Assembly (NCBI GenBank): GCA_035626595.1
Contig: DASPNJ010000090.1
Location: 1 to 64,000, forward strand
DNA length: 64,000 nucleotides
Direction of reading: 5' to 3'
DNA from: JAQGMV01 sp035626595
GTDB taxonomy: Bacteria; Pseudomonadota; Gammaproteobacteria; Burkholderiales; SG8-41
Numbering within the stretch: position 1 is the first letter of the stretch; the number at the start of each line of letters is the position of its first letter. A program made the position numbers and the translations under genes. Shown piece after piece: positions 1 to 7,479 of the stretch. The notes beneath the pieces are model-generated. The model made no database searches and had not been told where the DNA came from. It worked only from the letters and a program-made list of their open reading frames with translations.

Positions 1-574
1 TGAAGCCCGCTCCATCAAGCGCATCGCGGATCGCACCCACGCGGCCGTCCATCATGTCGGACGGGGCGACCACGTCCACGCCCGCTTCGGCGCAGACGAG
101 CGCCTGCTTCTGCAGTATCGCGACGGTGCGATCGTTCAGCACGTAGCCGCTGCGGTCGAGCACGCCGTCCTGACCGTGCGTGGTGTACGGGTCCAGCGCC
201 GCATCGGTGATGACGCCGAGCTCGGGCAACGCGCGCTTGAGCGCGCTCACCGCCCGCGGCACGAGCCCGCGCCTGTTCGTCGCCTCCCGCCCATCCGGTG
301 TCTTGAGCTTGCGGTCAATGGCCGGAAAGAGCGCCAGCGCCGGAATTCCGAGTCGCGCGCACTCCTCCGCGTGCTTCAGGAGTCGGTCGATCGTGTAGCG
401 CAGCACGCCCGGCATGGACGGCACGGCCTCGGTGCGGCTTTTCCCGTCGACTACGAAAACGGGATAGATCAGGTCGTCCGTGGAAAGCGCGTGCTCGCGC
501 ATCAGACGTCGCGAAAACGCATCGCGGCGCATCCGGCGCATGCGCACACGCGGAAAAGCCCCGAGTGGATACAT
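1..574 (-). CDS. hemB: Delta-aminolevulinic acid dehydratase (porphobilinogen synthase), N-terminal part
   Basis: Condenses two 5-aminolevulinate molecules to porphobilinogen, the second common step of haem synthesis, in the cytosol. The visible 191 residues start MYPLGAFPRVRMRRMRR, the usual HemB opening, and include the conserved APSDMMDGR segment near the cut. The gene runs off the left edge, so the Schiff-base lysines are not visible. The ATG at 572-574 is the only start that gives the family N-terminus. It diverges from a probable sRNA at 641-752. hemL and hemF, also haem genes, lie at 2.1 and 19.7 kb. Identification is firm from the conserved blocks. Confidence 0.95.
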   Translation of the reverse strand, partial: MYPLGAFPRVRMRRMRRDAFSRRLMREHALSTDDLIYPVFVVDGKSRTEAVPSMPGVLRYTIDRLLKHAEECARLGIPALALFPAIDRKLKTPDGREATNRRGLVPRAVSALKRALPELGVITDAALDPYTTHGQDGVLDRSGYVLNDRTVAILQKQALVCAEAGVDVVAPSDMMDGRVGAIRDALDGAGF

Positions 575-601
575 TCTTAATTTTCCGAGGGTTTTTGCCT
601 G

Positions 602-632
602 TCCCGAGGCTCGGGAACTATTGGCGATTATA
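602..632 (-). promoter_or_regulatory. Putative hemB promoter and leader hairpin
   Basis: Read leftward there is a perfect TATAAT at 632-627, about 50 bases before the hemB ATG. No good -35 box is visible at 16-18 bases. A 6-bp palindrome (tcccgaggctcggga, 602-616) would lie at the start of the hemB leader. On the other strand the same bases read TATAGT, so the region may serve both hemB and the divergent sRNA. Confidence 0.4.
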
Positions 633-640
633 GTCGTCCT

Positions 641-752
641 ATTCTTCAGACGATGTTTCATCGTCTCCCGCTTCTCCTCCCTGAGCGGGCGCCTTAATCT
701 TATTAAGGCTCTTTTGCCCCCGGTTTTACTCCCCTTTAACCGGGGGTTTTTT
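641..752 (+). ncRNA. Candidate Spot 42/ErsA-like small RNA with C-rich loops
   Basis: About 112 bases with no ORF fold into four consecutive perfect hairpins. They are 648-666 (8 bp, loop TTT), 667-689 (6 bp, loop TCTCCTCCCTG), 691-709 (8 bp, loop CTT) and 717-746 (9 bp, loop TTACTCCCCTTT), the last followed by six T. Two loops carry CU-rich, anti-Shine-Dalgarno-like sequence, as in Hfq-dependent regulators. Position supports the call: Spot 42 in E. coli and ErsA in Pseudomonas lie next to yihA/engB and converge on it, and this transcript converges on engB at 775. The 5' end near 641 is inferred. No strong promoter was found, only TATAGT at 629-634. Confidence 0.6.
717..752 (+). terminator. 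Intrinsic terminator of the candidate sRNA
   Basis: CCCCCGGTT (717-725) pairs with AACCGGGGG (738-746), followed by TTTTTT. It is oriented rightward, but no rightward gene precedes it, so it must end an untranslated transcript. Read leftward it lacks a T tract, so it is not an obvious engB terminator. Confidence 0.8.
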
Positions 753-774
753 ATTCTGCGGCCGTTGACGCTGG

Positions 775-1371
775 TCAGCGGTCCTCGAGCCACGCGCCGA
801 TCGTCTTCTGCGCGTAGCGCTGCCCGGTACCGTCGATTGCGGAGAAGAGCACCGCGGTCGCGGCCGGATGCAGCATCGGCAGCAGCGCCTGGGCCGCTTT
901 CAAAGCCTTCGCGCTGTCCGAGCGCGTGAGCTTGTCGGTCTTGGTCAGCAGCACGAGCACGGGCTGACCGGATGGTGCATGCCAGCCCAGAAGCTGCCGA
1001 TCGAGCGGCGTGATCGGATGGCGCGCGTCCACGATCACCACGAGGCCGCGCAACGAGCGCCGCGTCTGCAGGTACTCGGCGATGAGCCGTCCCCAGTGTG
1101 CGCGCTCCTTCTGCGGCACGGCCGCGTAACCGTAGCCCGGCAGATCGACGAGCCGGCGATTTCCACCGCACTCGAAAAAATTGATCGTCTGTGTCCGTCC
1201 GGGCGTGCGGCTCACGAACGCGAGGCGATTACGCTGCGCGAGCGCATTGATCGCGCTCGACTTGCCCGCATTCGAACGTCCCGCGAACGCGACTTCGCGG
1301 CCGGTATCCGGCGGCAGCTCATGTAGCTCGTGCGCCGAAGCGAGATATCGCGCGCCGCTGAAAGGTGACAT
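775..1371 (-). CDS. engB: Ribosome biogenesis GTPase EngB (YsxC/YihA)
   Basis: Small GTPase needed for assembly of the 50S ribosomal subunit. It is 198 aa, the usual family length. The G1 loop GRSNAGKSS is at about 32-40, the switch I threonine lies in PGRTQTINFF, G3 is DLPGYG and G4 is TKTD. It is a single-domain TRAFAC GTPase without membrane segments. The ATG at 1371 gives the canonical N-terminus and leaves a 90-base divergent spacer to cytochrome c4. Its 3' end faces the candidate sRNA at 641-752, an arrangement also seen for yihA and Spot 42. Confidence 0.96.
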   Translation of the reverse strand: MSPFSGARYLASAHELHELPPDTGREVAFAGRSNAGKSSAINALAQRNRLAFVSRTPGRTQTINFFECGGNRRLVDLPGYGYAAVPQKERAHWGRLIAEYLQTRRSLRGLVVIVDARHPITPLDRQLLGWHAPSGQPVLVLLTKTDKLTRSDSAKALKAAQALLPMLHPAATAVLFSAIDGTGQRYAQKTIGAWLEDR

Positions 1372-1461
1372 AGGTTCTTGTTATAACGCGGAAAGTGGCG
1401 TCGCGAGAGTGCCCTACTATACAATGACGCGCTTTTCCCCCAGCCGATTCCAGGAGCAAGG

Positions 1462-2100
1462 ATGAACGTTCGCCGGATCGCGGCGGCGCTTTGCGTCACC
1501 ACCGCCATCGTTTCCACCGCCGCTCACGCGCAGGCGGTCAAAGGCGACCCCGCCAAAGCCGAACAGACCGTGAAGCAGGTGTGCTCCGCGTGTCATGGCG
1601 GCGACGGCAACAGCACGATACCCGCGAATCCGGTGATCGCCGGGCAGCACGCGCCGTATGCCTACAAGCAACTCCTCAACTTCAAATCCGAAGGCGGCAA
1701 GCCGGCGGAGCGGCCGAGTGCTGTCATGACGGCGATCGTCGCGCCCTTGTCGCAAGAGGACATGGCGAACCTCGCGTTGTATTTCGGGAACCAGCAGGCG
1801 AAGCCGCGCGCCGCGAAAGACGCCGAGCTCGTGAAGATCGGCCAGGCGATCTATCGCGGGGGCATCATGAGCAAAGGCGTCGCGGCGTGCTCGTCGTGCC
1901 ACGGTCCGAGCGGCGCCGGCATCCCCGCCCAGTTTCCGCGTCTTTCGGGGCAGCACGCGCAGTACACGGCCGACGCGCTCAAAGCATTCCGGTCCGGCGC
2001 CCGCCAGAACGACCCGAACCGCATGATGCGGCTCATCGCCGACAAGCTTTCCGATCGCGAGATCGCCGCCGTGGCGGCCTACATCGAAGGGCTAAGATAA
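1462..2100 (+). CDS. Cytochrome c4 (diheme c-type cytochrome)
   Basis: Periplasmic two-haem electron carrier that passes electrons from the bc1 complex to terminal oxidases. It is 212 aa with a Sec signal peptide ending near AHAQA (residues 21-25). It contains two CxxCH haem motifs, CSACH at 41-45 and CSSCH at 143-147, one in each half, the internal duplication typical of c4. Candidate axial methionines lie in RPSAVMTAIV and RMMRLIAD. GGAGCAAGG precedes the ATG. It diverges from engB, and its 3' end runs into a hairpin repeat at 2106-2155 shared with the convergent hemL. Confidence 0.93.
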   Translation: MNVRRIAAALCVTTAIVSTAAHAQAVKGDPAKAEQTVKQVCSACHGGDGNSTIPANPVIAGQHAPYAYKQLLNFKSEGGKPAERPSAVMTAIVAPLSQEDMANLALYFGNQQAKPRAAKDAELVKIGQAIYRGGIMSKGVAACSSCHGPSGAGIPAQFPRLSGQHAQYTADALKAFRSGARQNDPNRMMRLIADKLSDREIAAVAAYIEGLR

Positions 2101-2105
2101 AAAGG

Positions 2106-2155
2106 TACGACGCGCCCTGTGCGCGCGCTTAGCGCGGCAGCTCGCCGCGTCATTT
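2106..2155. repeat. Dispersed hairpin repeat, single copy related to the array at 26685
   Basis: The segment shares TACGACGCG and CTTAGCGCGGCAG(C)TCGCCGCG with each unit of the 65-bp tandem array at 26685-26871. The GCGGC/GCCGC arms form a strong hairpin between the convergent cytochrome c4 and hemL genes and may end both transcripts. Its right end overlaps the last bases of hemL. Confidence 0.6.
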
Positions 2156-3430
2156 CAAAATTTTGAAGACGCGCGCGGCGGCGTGCACCGTCGCGGCGAT
2201 CTCCGCGGCGCCGTGAGCGGACGACACGAACCCCGCCTCGTACGCGGAGGGCGCGAAGTACACGCCTTCGGCGAGCATGCCGTGAAAAAAGCGGTTGAAG
2301 GTCTTCGCGTCCGCCTGCATCACCTCGGCGTATGACTGCGGCGGCGTTTCCCTGAAATAGATGCCGAACATCCCGCCGACGCTTTGCGCCGTGAACGGCA
2401 GCGCCGCGTCCTGCGCGGCGTGCGTCAGACGCTCGCACAGCTCGCGCGCGGCGCCTGACAAGCGCTCGTAGAAGCCGTCCGCCTGCACGAGCCTCAGCGT
2501 CGCCAGTCCTGCCGCGACGGCAACCGGGTTGCCCGAAAGCGTGCCGGCCTGGTAGACCGGCCCCAGCGGCGCAACAGATGCCATGATGTCGCGCCGCCCG
2601 CCGAACGCACCGACGGGCATGCCGCCGCCGATCACTTTGCCGAGCGTTGTCATGTCGGGCCGGATGCCAAACAGGCTTTGCCCGCCACCCAGCGCGACGC
2701 GAAAGCCGGTCATCACTTCGTCGAACACGAGCACGGCTGCGTGCCGCGTCGTGAGCTCGCGCAGCGCGCGCAGGAATTCCGGCTGCGGGGCGACGAGGTT
2801 CATGTTGCCGGCGACCGGCTCGACGATCACCGCCGCGATCTCGCGTCCCCACTGCGCGAACGCGCGCTCGGTCTGCGCAACGTTGTTGTATTCGAGCACC
2901 AGTGTGTGCGCGGTGGTGTCTGCCGGCACGCCCGCCGAGCTCGGCTGTCCGAGCGTGAGCGCACCGGACCCCGCTTTGACGAGCAACGCGTCGGCGTGGC
3001 CGTGGTAGCAGCCCTCGAACTTGACGATCTTCGGCCGGTTCGTAAAGCCGCGCGCGACGCGGATCGCGCTCATCGTCGCTTCGGTGCCGGAGGAGACGAG
3101 CCGCACCTGCTCCATAGACGGCACGAGCCGGCATAAGAGCTCCGCCATCTCGACTTCAGCTTCGGTCGGCGCACCGAACGAAAGGCCCGCGCGCGCCGCG
3201 TGCTCGACTGCCGCGATCACCGCGGGATGGGCGTGGCCGACGATCAGCGGTCCCCACGACCCCACGTAATCGATGTAGCGCGCGCCATCCGCATCCCACA
3301 CGTGGGGGCCGCTCCCCCGCGTGAAGAACACCGGTGTGCGGCCGACCGCACGAAACGCGCGCACCGGCGAGTTGACCCCGCCCGGCGTGACCGCCTGCGC
3401 GCGCGAGAACAGATCGCTGCTGCGGGTCAT
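2150..3430 (-). CDS. hemL: Glutamate-1-semialdehyde 2,1-aminomutase
   Basis: PLP-dependent enzyme that converts glutamate-1-semialdehyde to 5-aminolevulinate, the entry to haem synthesis by the C5 pathway. It is 426 aa, the normal length. The PLP lysine is K265 in TTLGKVIGGGMPVG, the same position as in E. coli. The cofactor-binding aspartate is in VLVFDEVMTGF, and SSGTEA binds the phosphate. hemL is the last gene of thiD-thiE-hemL: its ATG overlaps the thiE stop by 4 bases, so translation is probably coupled. Its product feeds the HemB step encoded at the left edge. Confidence 0.97.
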   Translation of the reverse strand: MTRSSDLFSRAQAVTPGGVNSPVRAFRAVGRTPVFFTRGSGPHVWDADGARYIDYVGSWGPLIVGHAHPAVIAAVEHAARAGLSFGAPTEAEVEMAELLCRLVPSMEQVRLVSSGTEATMSAIRVARGFTNRPKIVKFEGCYHGHADALLVKAGSGALTLGQPSSAGVPADTTAHTLVLEYNNVAQTERAFAQWGREIAAVIVEPVAGNMNLVAPQPEFLRALRELTTRHAAVLVFDEVMTGFRVALGGGQSLFGIRPDMTTLGKVIGGGMPVGAFGGRRDIMASVAPLGPVYQAGTLSGNPVAVAAGLATLRLVQADGFYERLSGAARELCERLTHAAQDAALPFTAQSVGGMFGIYFRETPPQSYAEVMQADAKTFNRFFHGMLAEGVYFAPSAYEAGFVSSAHGAAEIAATVHAAARVFKILK

Positions 3431-4056
3431 CTGCTAGCGAATAAAGGTCCGAACGCGGCCGCCGCGGCCGTGACGTCGTCGGCATCGAACAGCGCGGATA
3501 TCACCGCGAGCGCGTCCGCGCCGGCGCGTACGAGCTCGCCGCCGTTTGCGGCGGTAATGCCGCCGATGGCGACCACCGGTACCGAGAGCTCGCGTTTCGC
3601 GTCGGTCAGGAGCTCGACCGGTGCACGCACTGCGCCGGGCTTCACGCGAGAGGGGAAGAAGCTCCCGAACGCGACGTAGTCCGCGCCCGCGCCCTGCGCC
3701 TCGCGCGCGAGCGCGAGGCTCCGATAGCACGAGACGCCGATCACTTTCTCGCGGCCGAGCGTTTCGCGCGCCGTGGCGAGCGCCGGATCGTCGCGGCCCA
3801 CGTGCACGCCGTCGGCATCAACCTCGCGTGCGACTCCGACGTCGTCGTTGACGATGAAGAGCGCGTCATGCTCGACACATACCGCTTTCAGCGCCCGAGC
3901 CTGCGCGAGCTTCAGCGCCGGGGCGGCGATCTTGTTGCGGTACTGAACGATGCGCGCGCCGCCTTCGAGGGTGGCCTCGACGAGGCGTATGAGCCGTGCG
4001 GTGTCCTCCGTGTCGGGCGTCACCGCATACAAGCCGGCGATGGGCCGTGCGGTCAT
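3427..4056 (-). CDS. thiE: Thiamine-phosphate synthase
   Basis: Joins HMP pyrophosphate and thiazole phosphate to give thiamine monophosphate. It is 209 aa and starts MTARPIAGLYAVTPDT, with the expected TIM-barrel blocks: YRNK (substrate phosphate), VNDDVGVA, HVGRDD, GVSCYRS and AIGGI near the end. It overlaps thiD upstream and hemL downstream by 4 bases each. The pairing with thiD makes a compact thiamine salvage unit. No TPP riboswitch was recognised upstream of thiD. Confidence 0.95.
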   Translation of the reverse strand: MTARPIAGLYAVTPDTEDTARLIRLVEATLEGGARIVQYRNKIAAPALKLAQARALKAVCVEHDALFIVNDDVGVAREVDADGVHVGRDDPALATARETLGREKVIGVSCYRSLALAREAQGAGADYVAFGSFFPSRVKPGAVRAPVELLTDAKRELSVPVVAIGGITAANGGELVRAGADALAVISALFDADDVTAAAAAFGPLFASR

Positions 4057-4922
4057 TCGTTGCGCGGGTCGTCCGTGGCGCCTTCGTCCTGAGCGGCGCG
4101 TTCAGTGGCCGAATCGTCCTCGCGCGCCCAGAACAGGCGGTCGGGAATGTGCTGTCCCATGCCGGGCCGGAATGCGGCCTTCAGCGTCTGCCACGTGTAT
4201 TCCTGCGCGTCCTTGACCGCATCGCCGATCGGGAGCCCGTTCGCGATCGTCGCGGCAATGGCGGAGGCGAGCGTGCAGCCGGACCCGTGGTAGGAGCCCG
4301 GCAGCCGCTGCCAGCTGTCGGAGCGCACTACGCCTTCCTGCCCGTAGAGCGTGTTCACCACCTGCGGCGTGTTCTCGTGCGTGCCGGTGACGAGCACGTA
4401 CTCGCAGCCGCTCGCGATCAGCCTGCGCGCGCATTCCGCGAGGTCGGGATCGTCCTCGTCGTTGTTTTCGTCGATCGCGAGCCGTCGCGCCTCGAGACTG
4501 TTGGGCGTGATGATCGTGGTCTGCGGCACGAGCAGCTCGCGCAGCGCGACCACCATCTCCTCGGACGCGAGCTCGTCGCCGCGGCCGGAGGCGAGAACCG
4601 GATCGAGCACGAGCGGGATCTCGGGATAGTCGGAGACGACTTCCGCGATCGCGGCGATCGTCTCGACGCTGCCCAGCACGCCGATCTTGAAAGCCGATAC
4701 CGGCATGTCTTCGAGCACGCAGCGCGCCTGGTCCGCCACCCACTCCGCATCGATCGCGCTCACGTCGTCGACACCGGTCGTATCCTGGATCGTCACCGCC
4801 GTGACGACGGACAATGGATGACACCCCATGCTCGAGAGCGTCATGATGTCCGCCTGCAGTCCTGCGCCTCCGCTTGGGTCGGATGCAGCGAAGACGAGAA
4901 CGATGGGAGGAAGATCGGGCAT
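4053..4922 (-). CDS. thiD: Hydroxymethylpyrimidine/phosphomethylpyrimidine kinase
   Basis: Ribokinase-fold enzyme that phosphorylates HMP and HMP-P to HMP pyrophosphate, the substrate of ThiE encoded just downstream. It is 289 aa. The N-terminal FAASDPSGGAGLQADI motif binds HMP, VLDPVLASGRG lies mid-protein, and GSGCTLASAIAATIANG is the C-terminal anion-hole and catalytic-base motif. The C-terminus has an acidic extension of about 20 residues. It is the first gene of thiD-thiE-hemL and diverges from rubredoxin across 100 bases. Confidence 0.95.
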   Translation of the reverse strand: MPDLPPIVLVFAASDPSGGAGLQADIMTLSSMGCHPLSVVTAVTIQDTTGVDDVSAIDAEWVADQARCVLEDMPVSAFKIGVLGSVETIAAIAEVVSDYPEIPLVLDPVLASGRGDELASEEMVVALRELLVPQTTIITPNSLEARRLAIDENNDEDDPDLAECARRLIASGCEYVLVTGTHENTPQVVNTLYGQEGVVRSDSWQRLPGSYHGSGCTLASAIAATIANGLPIGDAVKDAQEYTWQTLKAAFRPGMGQHIPDRLFWAREDDSATERAAQDEGATDDPRNE

Positions 4923-5022
4923 CAGGGGATTTTGGCGCCGGCGGAGTCACGCGGAGGCGGCGCAAGGGATCGTTTAGAATCGAAGTTTAACCCGATTCCC
5001 TCCAGCATCTCCCGAACGACGC

Positions 5023-5211
5023 ATGAGCAGCGCGGACACCGAAGTATTCAAAACCTACATGTGCCTCATCTGCGGATTCATCTACGACGAAGCCGCCGGC
5101 ATCCCGGAGGAAGGCATCGCGCCGGGCACCAAATGGGAGGACGTGCCGATGAACTGGACGTGCCCGGAGTGCGGCGCGCGCAAGGAAGATTTCGAGATGG
5201 TGCAGATATGA
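5023..5211 (+). CDS. Rubredoxin
   Basis: Small cytosolic one-electron carrier with a single Fe(Cys)4 site. It is 62 aa. Two CxxC knuckles, CLIC near residues 14-17 and CPEC near 47-50, coordinate the iron, and the aromatic packing residues are present (YDEAAG, W...W). The first ten residues precede the usual MKTYMCLICG start, so the true N-terminus could be slightly shorter. The stop overlaps the gloA ATG (ATGA), so the two are co-translated. The electron partner is not evident here. Confidence 0.93.
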   Translation: MSSADTEVFKTYMCLICGFIYDEAAGIPEEGIAPGTKWEDVPMNWTCPECGARKEDFEMVQI

Positions 5212-5594
5212 GAATCCTGCACACCATGATCCGCGTCGGCGATCTCCAGCGCTCGCTCGACTTCTACACGCAGGTGCTCGGGATGCGGCTCTTACGCAGG
5301 ACCGACTACGAGAGCGGCCGTTTCACGAACGCATTCGTCGGCTACGAAGACGAGTCCAGGGCCGCGGTGCTCGAGCTCACCCACAACTGGGACACCAAAT
5401 CGTACGATCTCGGCAGCGGTTACGGTCACGTCGCGATCGAGGTCGAGGATGCGTACAAGGCGTGCGACGAAGTGCGCAAGCGCGGCGGCAAGGTCACGCG
5501 CGAAGCGGGTCCGATGAAGCACGGCACGACTGTCATCGCATTCGTCGAAGATCCGGACGGCTACAAGATCGAATTCGTTCAGCGCAAGCGCTGA
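5208..5594 (+). CDS. gloA: Lactoylglutathione lyase (glyoxalase I)
   Basis: Converts the methylglyoxal-glutathione hemithioacetal to S-lactoylglutathione, detoxifying methylglyoxal. It is 128 aa, a single vicinal-oxygen-chelate protein that acts as a dimer. Metal ligands fit H5 (MRILHTMIRV), E56 (VLELTHNW), H74 (GYGHVAIEV) and E122 (YKIEFVQ), the E. coli GloA pattern. The ATG at 5208 sits inside the rubredoxin stop, and this start gives the exact family N-terminus. A hairpin repeat at 5631 follows. Confidence 0.96.
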   Translation: MRILHTMIRVGDLQRSLDFYTQVLGMRLLRRTDYESGRFTNAFVGYEDESRAAVLELTHNWDTKSYDLGSGYGHVAIEVEDAYKACDEVRKRGGKVTREAGPMKHGTTVIAFVEDPDGYKIEFVQRKR

Positions 5595-5630
5595 ACCGAA
5601 TTTCGATCTGCGCCGTCCGACGCGCGGAAA

Positions 5631-5706
5631 ACGAACAGAGGGGAACCTAGCATGGGCAACCCGCCGGGTGCCCGTGTTCCCTCGTTACCTCCCTTTCTTC
5701 GGCTCG
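5631..5706. repeat. Dispersed hairpin repeat (copy 1 of 2)
   Basis: The segment begins ACGAACAGAGGGGAAC and ends TTCCCTCGTTACCTCCCTT then CTTCGGCT. The same two blocks flank a shorter hairpin at 53346-53401. The inner part is a long inverted repeat. The right end contains the last codons and stop of rsmA, so the rsmA C-terminus (SEPKKGR) is partly repeat-encoded. Confidence 0.6.
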
Positions 5707-6500
5707 CTGCCGCTCGCTCCGCCGCCAGCGTCTGCGCGAAAGTTGGCGATTCGGACGAAGTCGTCGACCGAAAGCGTCTGAGCGCGCGCCTGCGGGTCGA
5801 TTTCCAGCGTCGCGAAATCGGTTGCCGATAACACGCGGCCAAGGGTATTCCTGAGGGTCTTGCGTCGCTGTGAGAACGCTCGTGCGACCGTGTCGGCGAA
5901 GAGCTTCTCGTCGGCCGCGGCCGGCGCGCGTTCCCGCAACGGCATCAGTCTGACGACCGCCGAGTCGACTTTCGGCGCGGGCTTGAAAGCCGACGGCGGC
6001 ACCTCCAGCACGCGTTCCAGCGCGAACCGGTACTGCAGCATCACCGAGAGCCGGCCGTACTCCGAATCGCCGGGCGCCGCGACCACGCGGTCCACGACTT
6101 CGGCCTGCAGCATCACGTGAATGTCCGCGATCGCCGCAGCGCCGTGCGCGAGATGGAAGAGCAGCGGCGAGGAGATGTGGTACGGCAGATTGCCCACTAC
6201 GCGCAGCTGCGGTCCCAGCGCCGCGAAGTCGAATTCAAGCGCATCGCCTTCGTGAATCACGAGCGTATCCGGCATGAACGCGCTGCGCAGCCGGGCGACG
6301 ATATCGCGATCGATCTCGACGACGTGCAGTGGTCTCACGATCCGCGCGAGCGGGCGCGTGAGCGCGCCCAGACCCGGGCCGATCTCGACCATGCGGTCGC
6401 CCGCGCGCGGTGCGATCGCACCCACGATCGCGCCGATCGCCGCTTCGTCGACCAGGAAATTCTGACTGAACCGCTTGCGTGCGCGGTGCGGCGCGCTCAC
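5685..6500 (-). CDS. rsmA: 16S rRNA (adenine1518-N6/adenine1519-N6) dimethyltransferase
   Basis: KsgA-type methylase that dimethylates two adjacent adenines in the 3' hairpin of 16S rRNA during 30S maturation. It is 271 aa. It starts MSAPHRARKRFSQNFLVDE, with the SAM motif VEIGPGLGALT near 39-49 and catalytic motif NLPYHISSPLLF. It is last in lptD-surA-pdxA-rsmA, the widespread order in proteobacteria, and overlaps the end of pdxA by 4 bases. The extreme C-terminus lies in a dispersed repeat. Confidence 0.96.
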   Translation of the reverse strand: MSAPHRARKRFSQNFLVDEAAIGAIVGAIAPRAGDRMVEIGPGLGALTRPLARIVRPLHVVEIDRDIVARLRSAFMPDTLVIHEGDALEFDFAALGPQLRVVGNLPYHISSPLLFHLAHGAAAIADIHVMLQAEVVDRVVAAPGDSEYGRLSVMLQYRFALERVLEVPPSAFKPAPKVDSAVVRLMPLRERAPAAADEKLFADTVARAFSQRRKTLRNTLGRVLSATDFATLEIDPQARAQTLSVDDFVRIANFRADAGGGASGSEPKKGR

Positions 6501-7465
6501 CGGGCGAGATCGTGAGCGAGCTCGATCGCGGCGAGGAGGCTCCCGACGTCCGCGCGCCCGGTGCCGGCGAGGTCGAGCGCGGTGCCGTGATCGACGGAAG
6601 TACGCACGATCGGCAGCCCGAGCGTCACGTTGACGCCGCTGCCGAAGCTCGCGTGCTTGAGCACCGGCAGCCCCTGATCGTGGTACATCGCGAGCACCGC
6701 GTCGGCCTGCTCCAGGCGTTCCGGATGGAACAGCGTGTCGGCCGGCAGCGGCCCCGCGATTTCCATGCCCTCGGCGCGCAGCGCTTCCAGGACCGGCGAG
6801 ATCACCTCGATCTCTTCGCGACCGAGATGACCCGATTCGCCGGCGTGCGGATTCAGGCCCGCGACGAGGATACGCGGCTTTGCGATCCCGAAGCGGCGGA
6901 CCAGATCGTCGTGCACGATCGCGAGCGTCGCCGCGAGTCCCTCGCGCGTGATCGCGTTCGCGACCTCGCGCAACGCGAGGTGCGTCGTCGCGAGCGCAAC
7001 GCGCATGCCGCCGCCGACCAGCATCATGACGACGGCGCGGGTCCCGGTGCGCTCCGCGAGAAACTCCGTATGACCCGTGAACGGGATGCCGGCGTCGTTG
7101 ATCACACCTTTGTGCACCGGCGCCGTGACCATTGCGCTGAAGATGCCGTCCTTGCAGCCGTCGGCGGCGACTTCCAGCGTTTTCAGCACATAACGGCTGT
7201 TCGCGGGGTCGAGCCGTCCGGCGGCGGCCGGCGCGTCCAGCGCGACGTGACGCACGACGAGAGCGCCGCGCGCGGCGCCGCGACTGACCGTCTCATCGAA
7301 ATCCAGGAGCTCGACGCGCGCCCCGAGCGCGAGCACGCGCTGAGCGAGGAGATCGCGGTCGGCGACGATGACGACCGGCGATGGCAGTGTGTGCCCGGCG
7401 AGTGCTATGCAGAGATCCGGGCCGATGCCGGCGGGCTCGCCGGCAGTGACCGCTATCGGCAGCAC
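6497..7465 (-). CDS. pdxA: 4-hydroxythreonine-4-phosphate dehydrogenase
   Basis: NAD-dependent dehydrogenase of vitamin B6 synthesis that makes the aminoketone condensed by PdxJ. The chosen GTG at 7465 gives 322 aa beginning VLPIAVTAGEPAGIGPD, which matches the family start. The frame stays open further upstream, but only by overlapping surA. Metal-binding histidines lie in TGHTEFLAE, MYHDQGLPV and NVTLGLPIVRTSVDHGTALD. It sits between surA and rsmA as in E. coli, 14 bases after the surA stop. Confidence 0.93.
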   Translation of the reverse strand: MLPIAVTAGEPAGIGPDLCIALAGHTLPSPVVIVADRDLLAQRVLALGARVELLDFDETVSRGAARGALVVRHVALDAPAAAGRLDPANSRYVLKTLEVAADGCKDGIFSAMVTAPVHKGVINDAGIPFTGHTEFLAERTGTRAVVMMLVGGGMRVALATTHLALREVANAITREGLAATLAIVHDDLVRRFGIAKPRILVAGLNPHAGESGHLGREEIEVISPVLEALRAEGMEIAGPLPADTLFHPERLEQADAVLAMYHDQGLPVLKHASFGSGVNVTLGLPIVRTSVDHGTALDLAGTGRADVGSLLAAIELAHDLAR

Positions 7466-7479
7466 TGGCGAACGCCCGG

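Noticed and set aside
480..929. Rightward ORF spanning the hemB start, the spacer and the engB end
   Set aside because: It is antisense to two well-defined genes and runs through four hairpins. The RNA interpretation fits better.
4923..5022. TPP riboswitch upstream of thiD
   Set aside because: The conserved CUGAGA and related helices are absent in the 100-base spacer.
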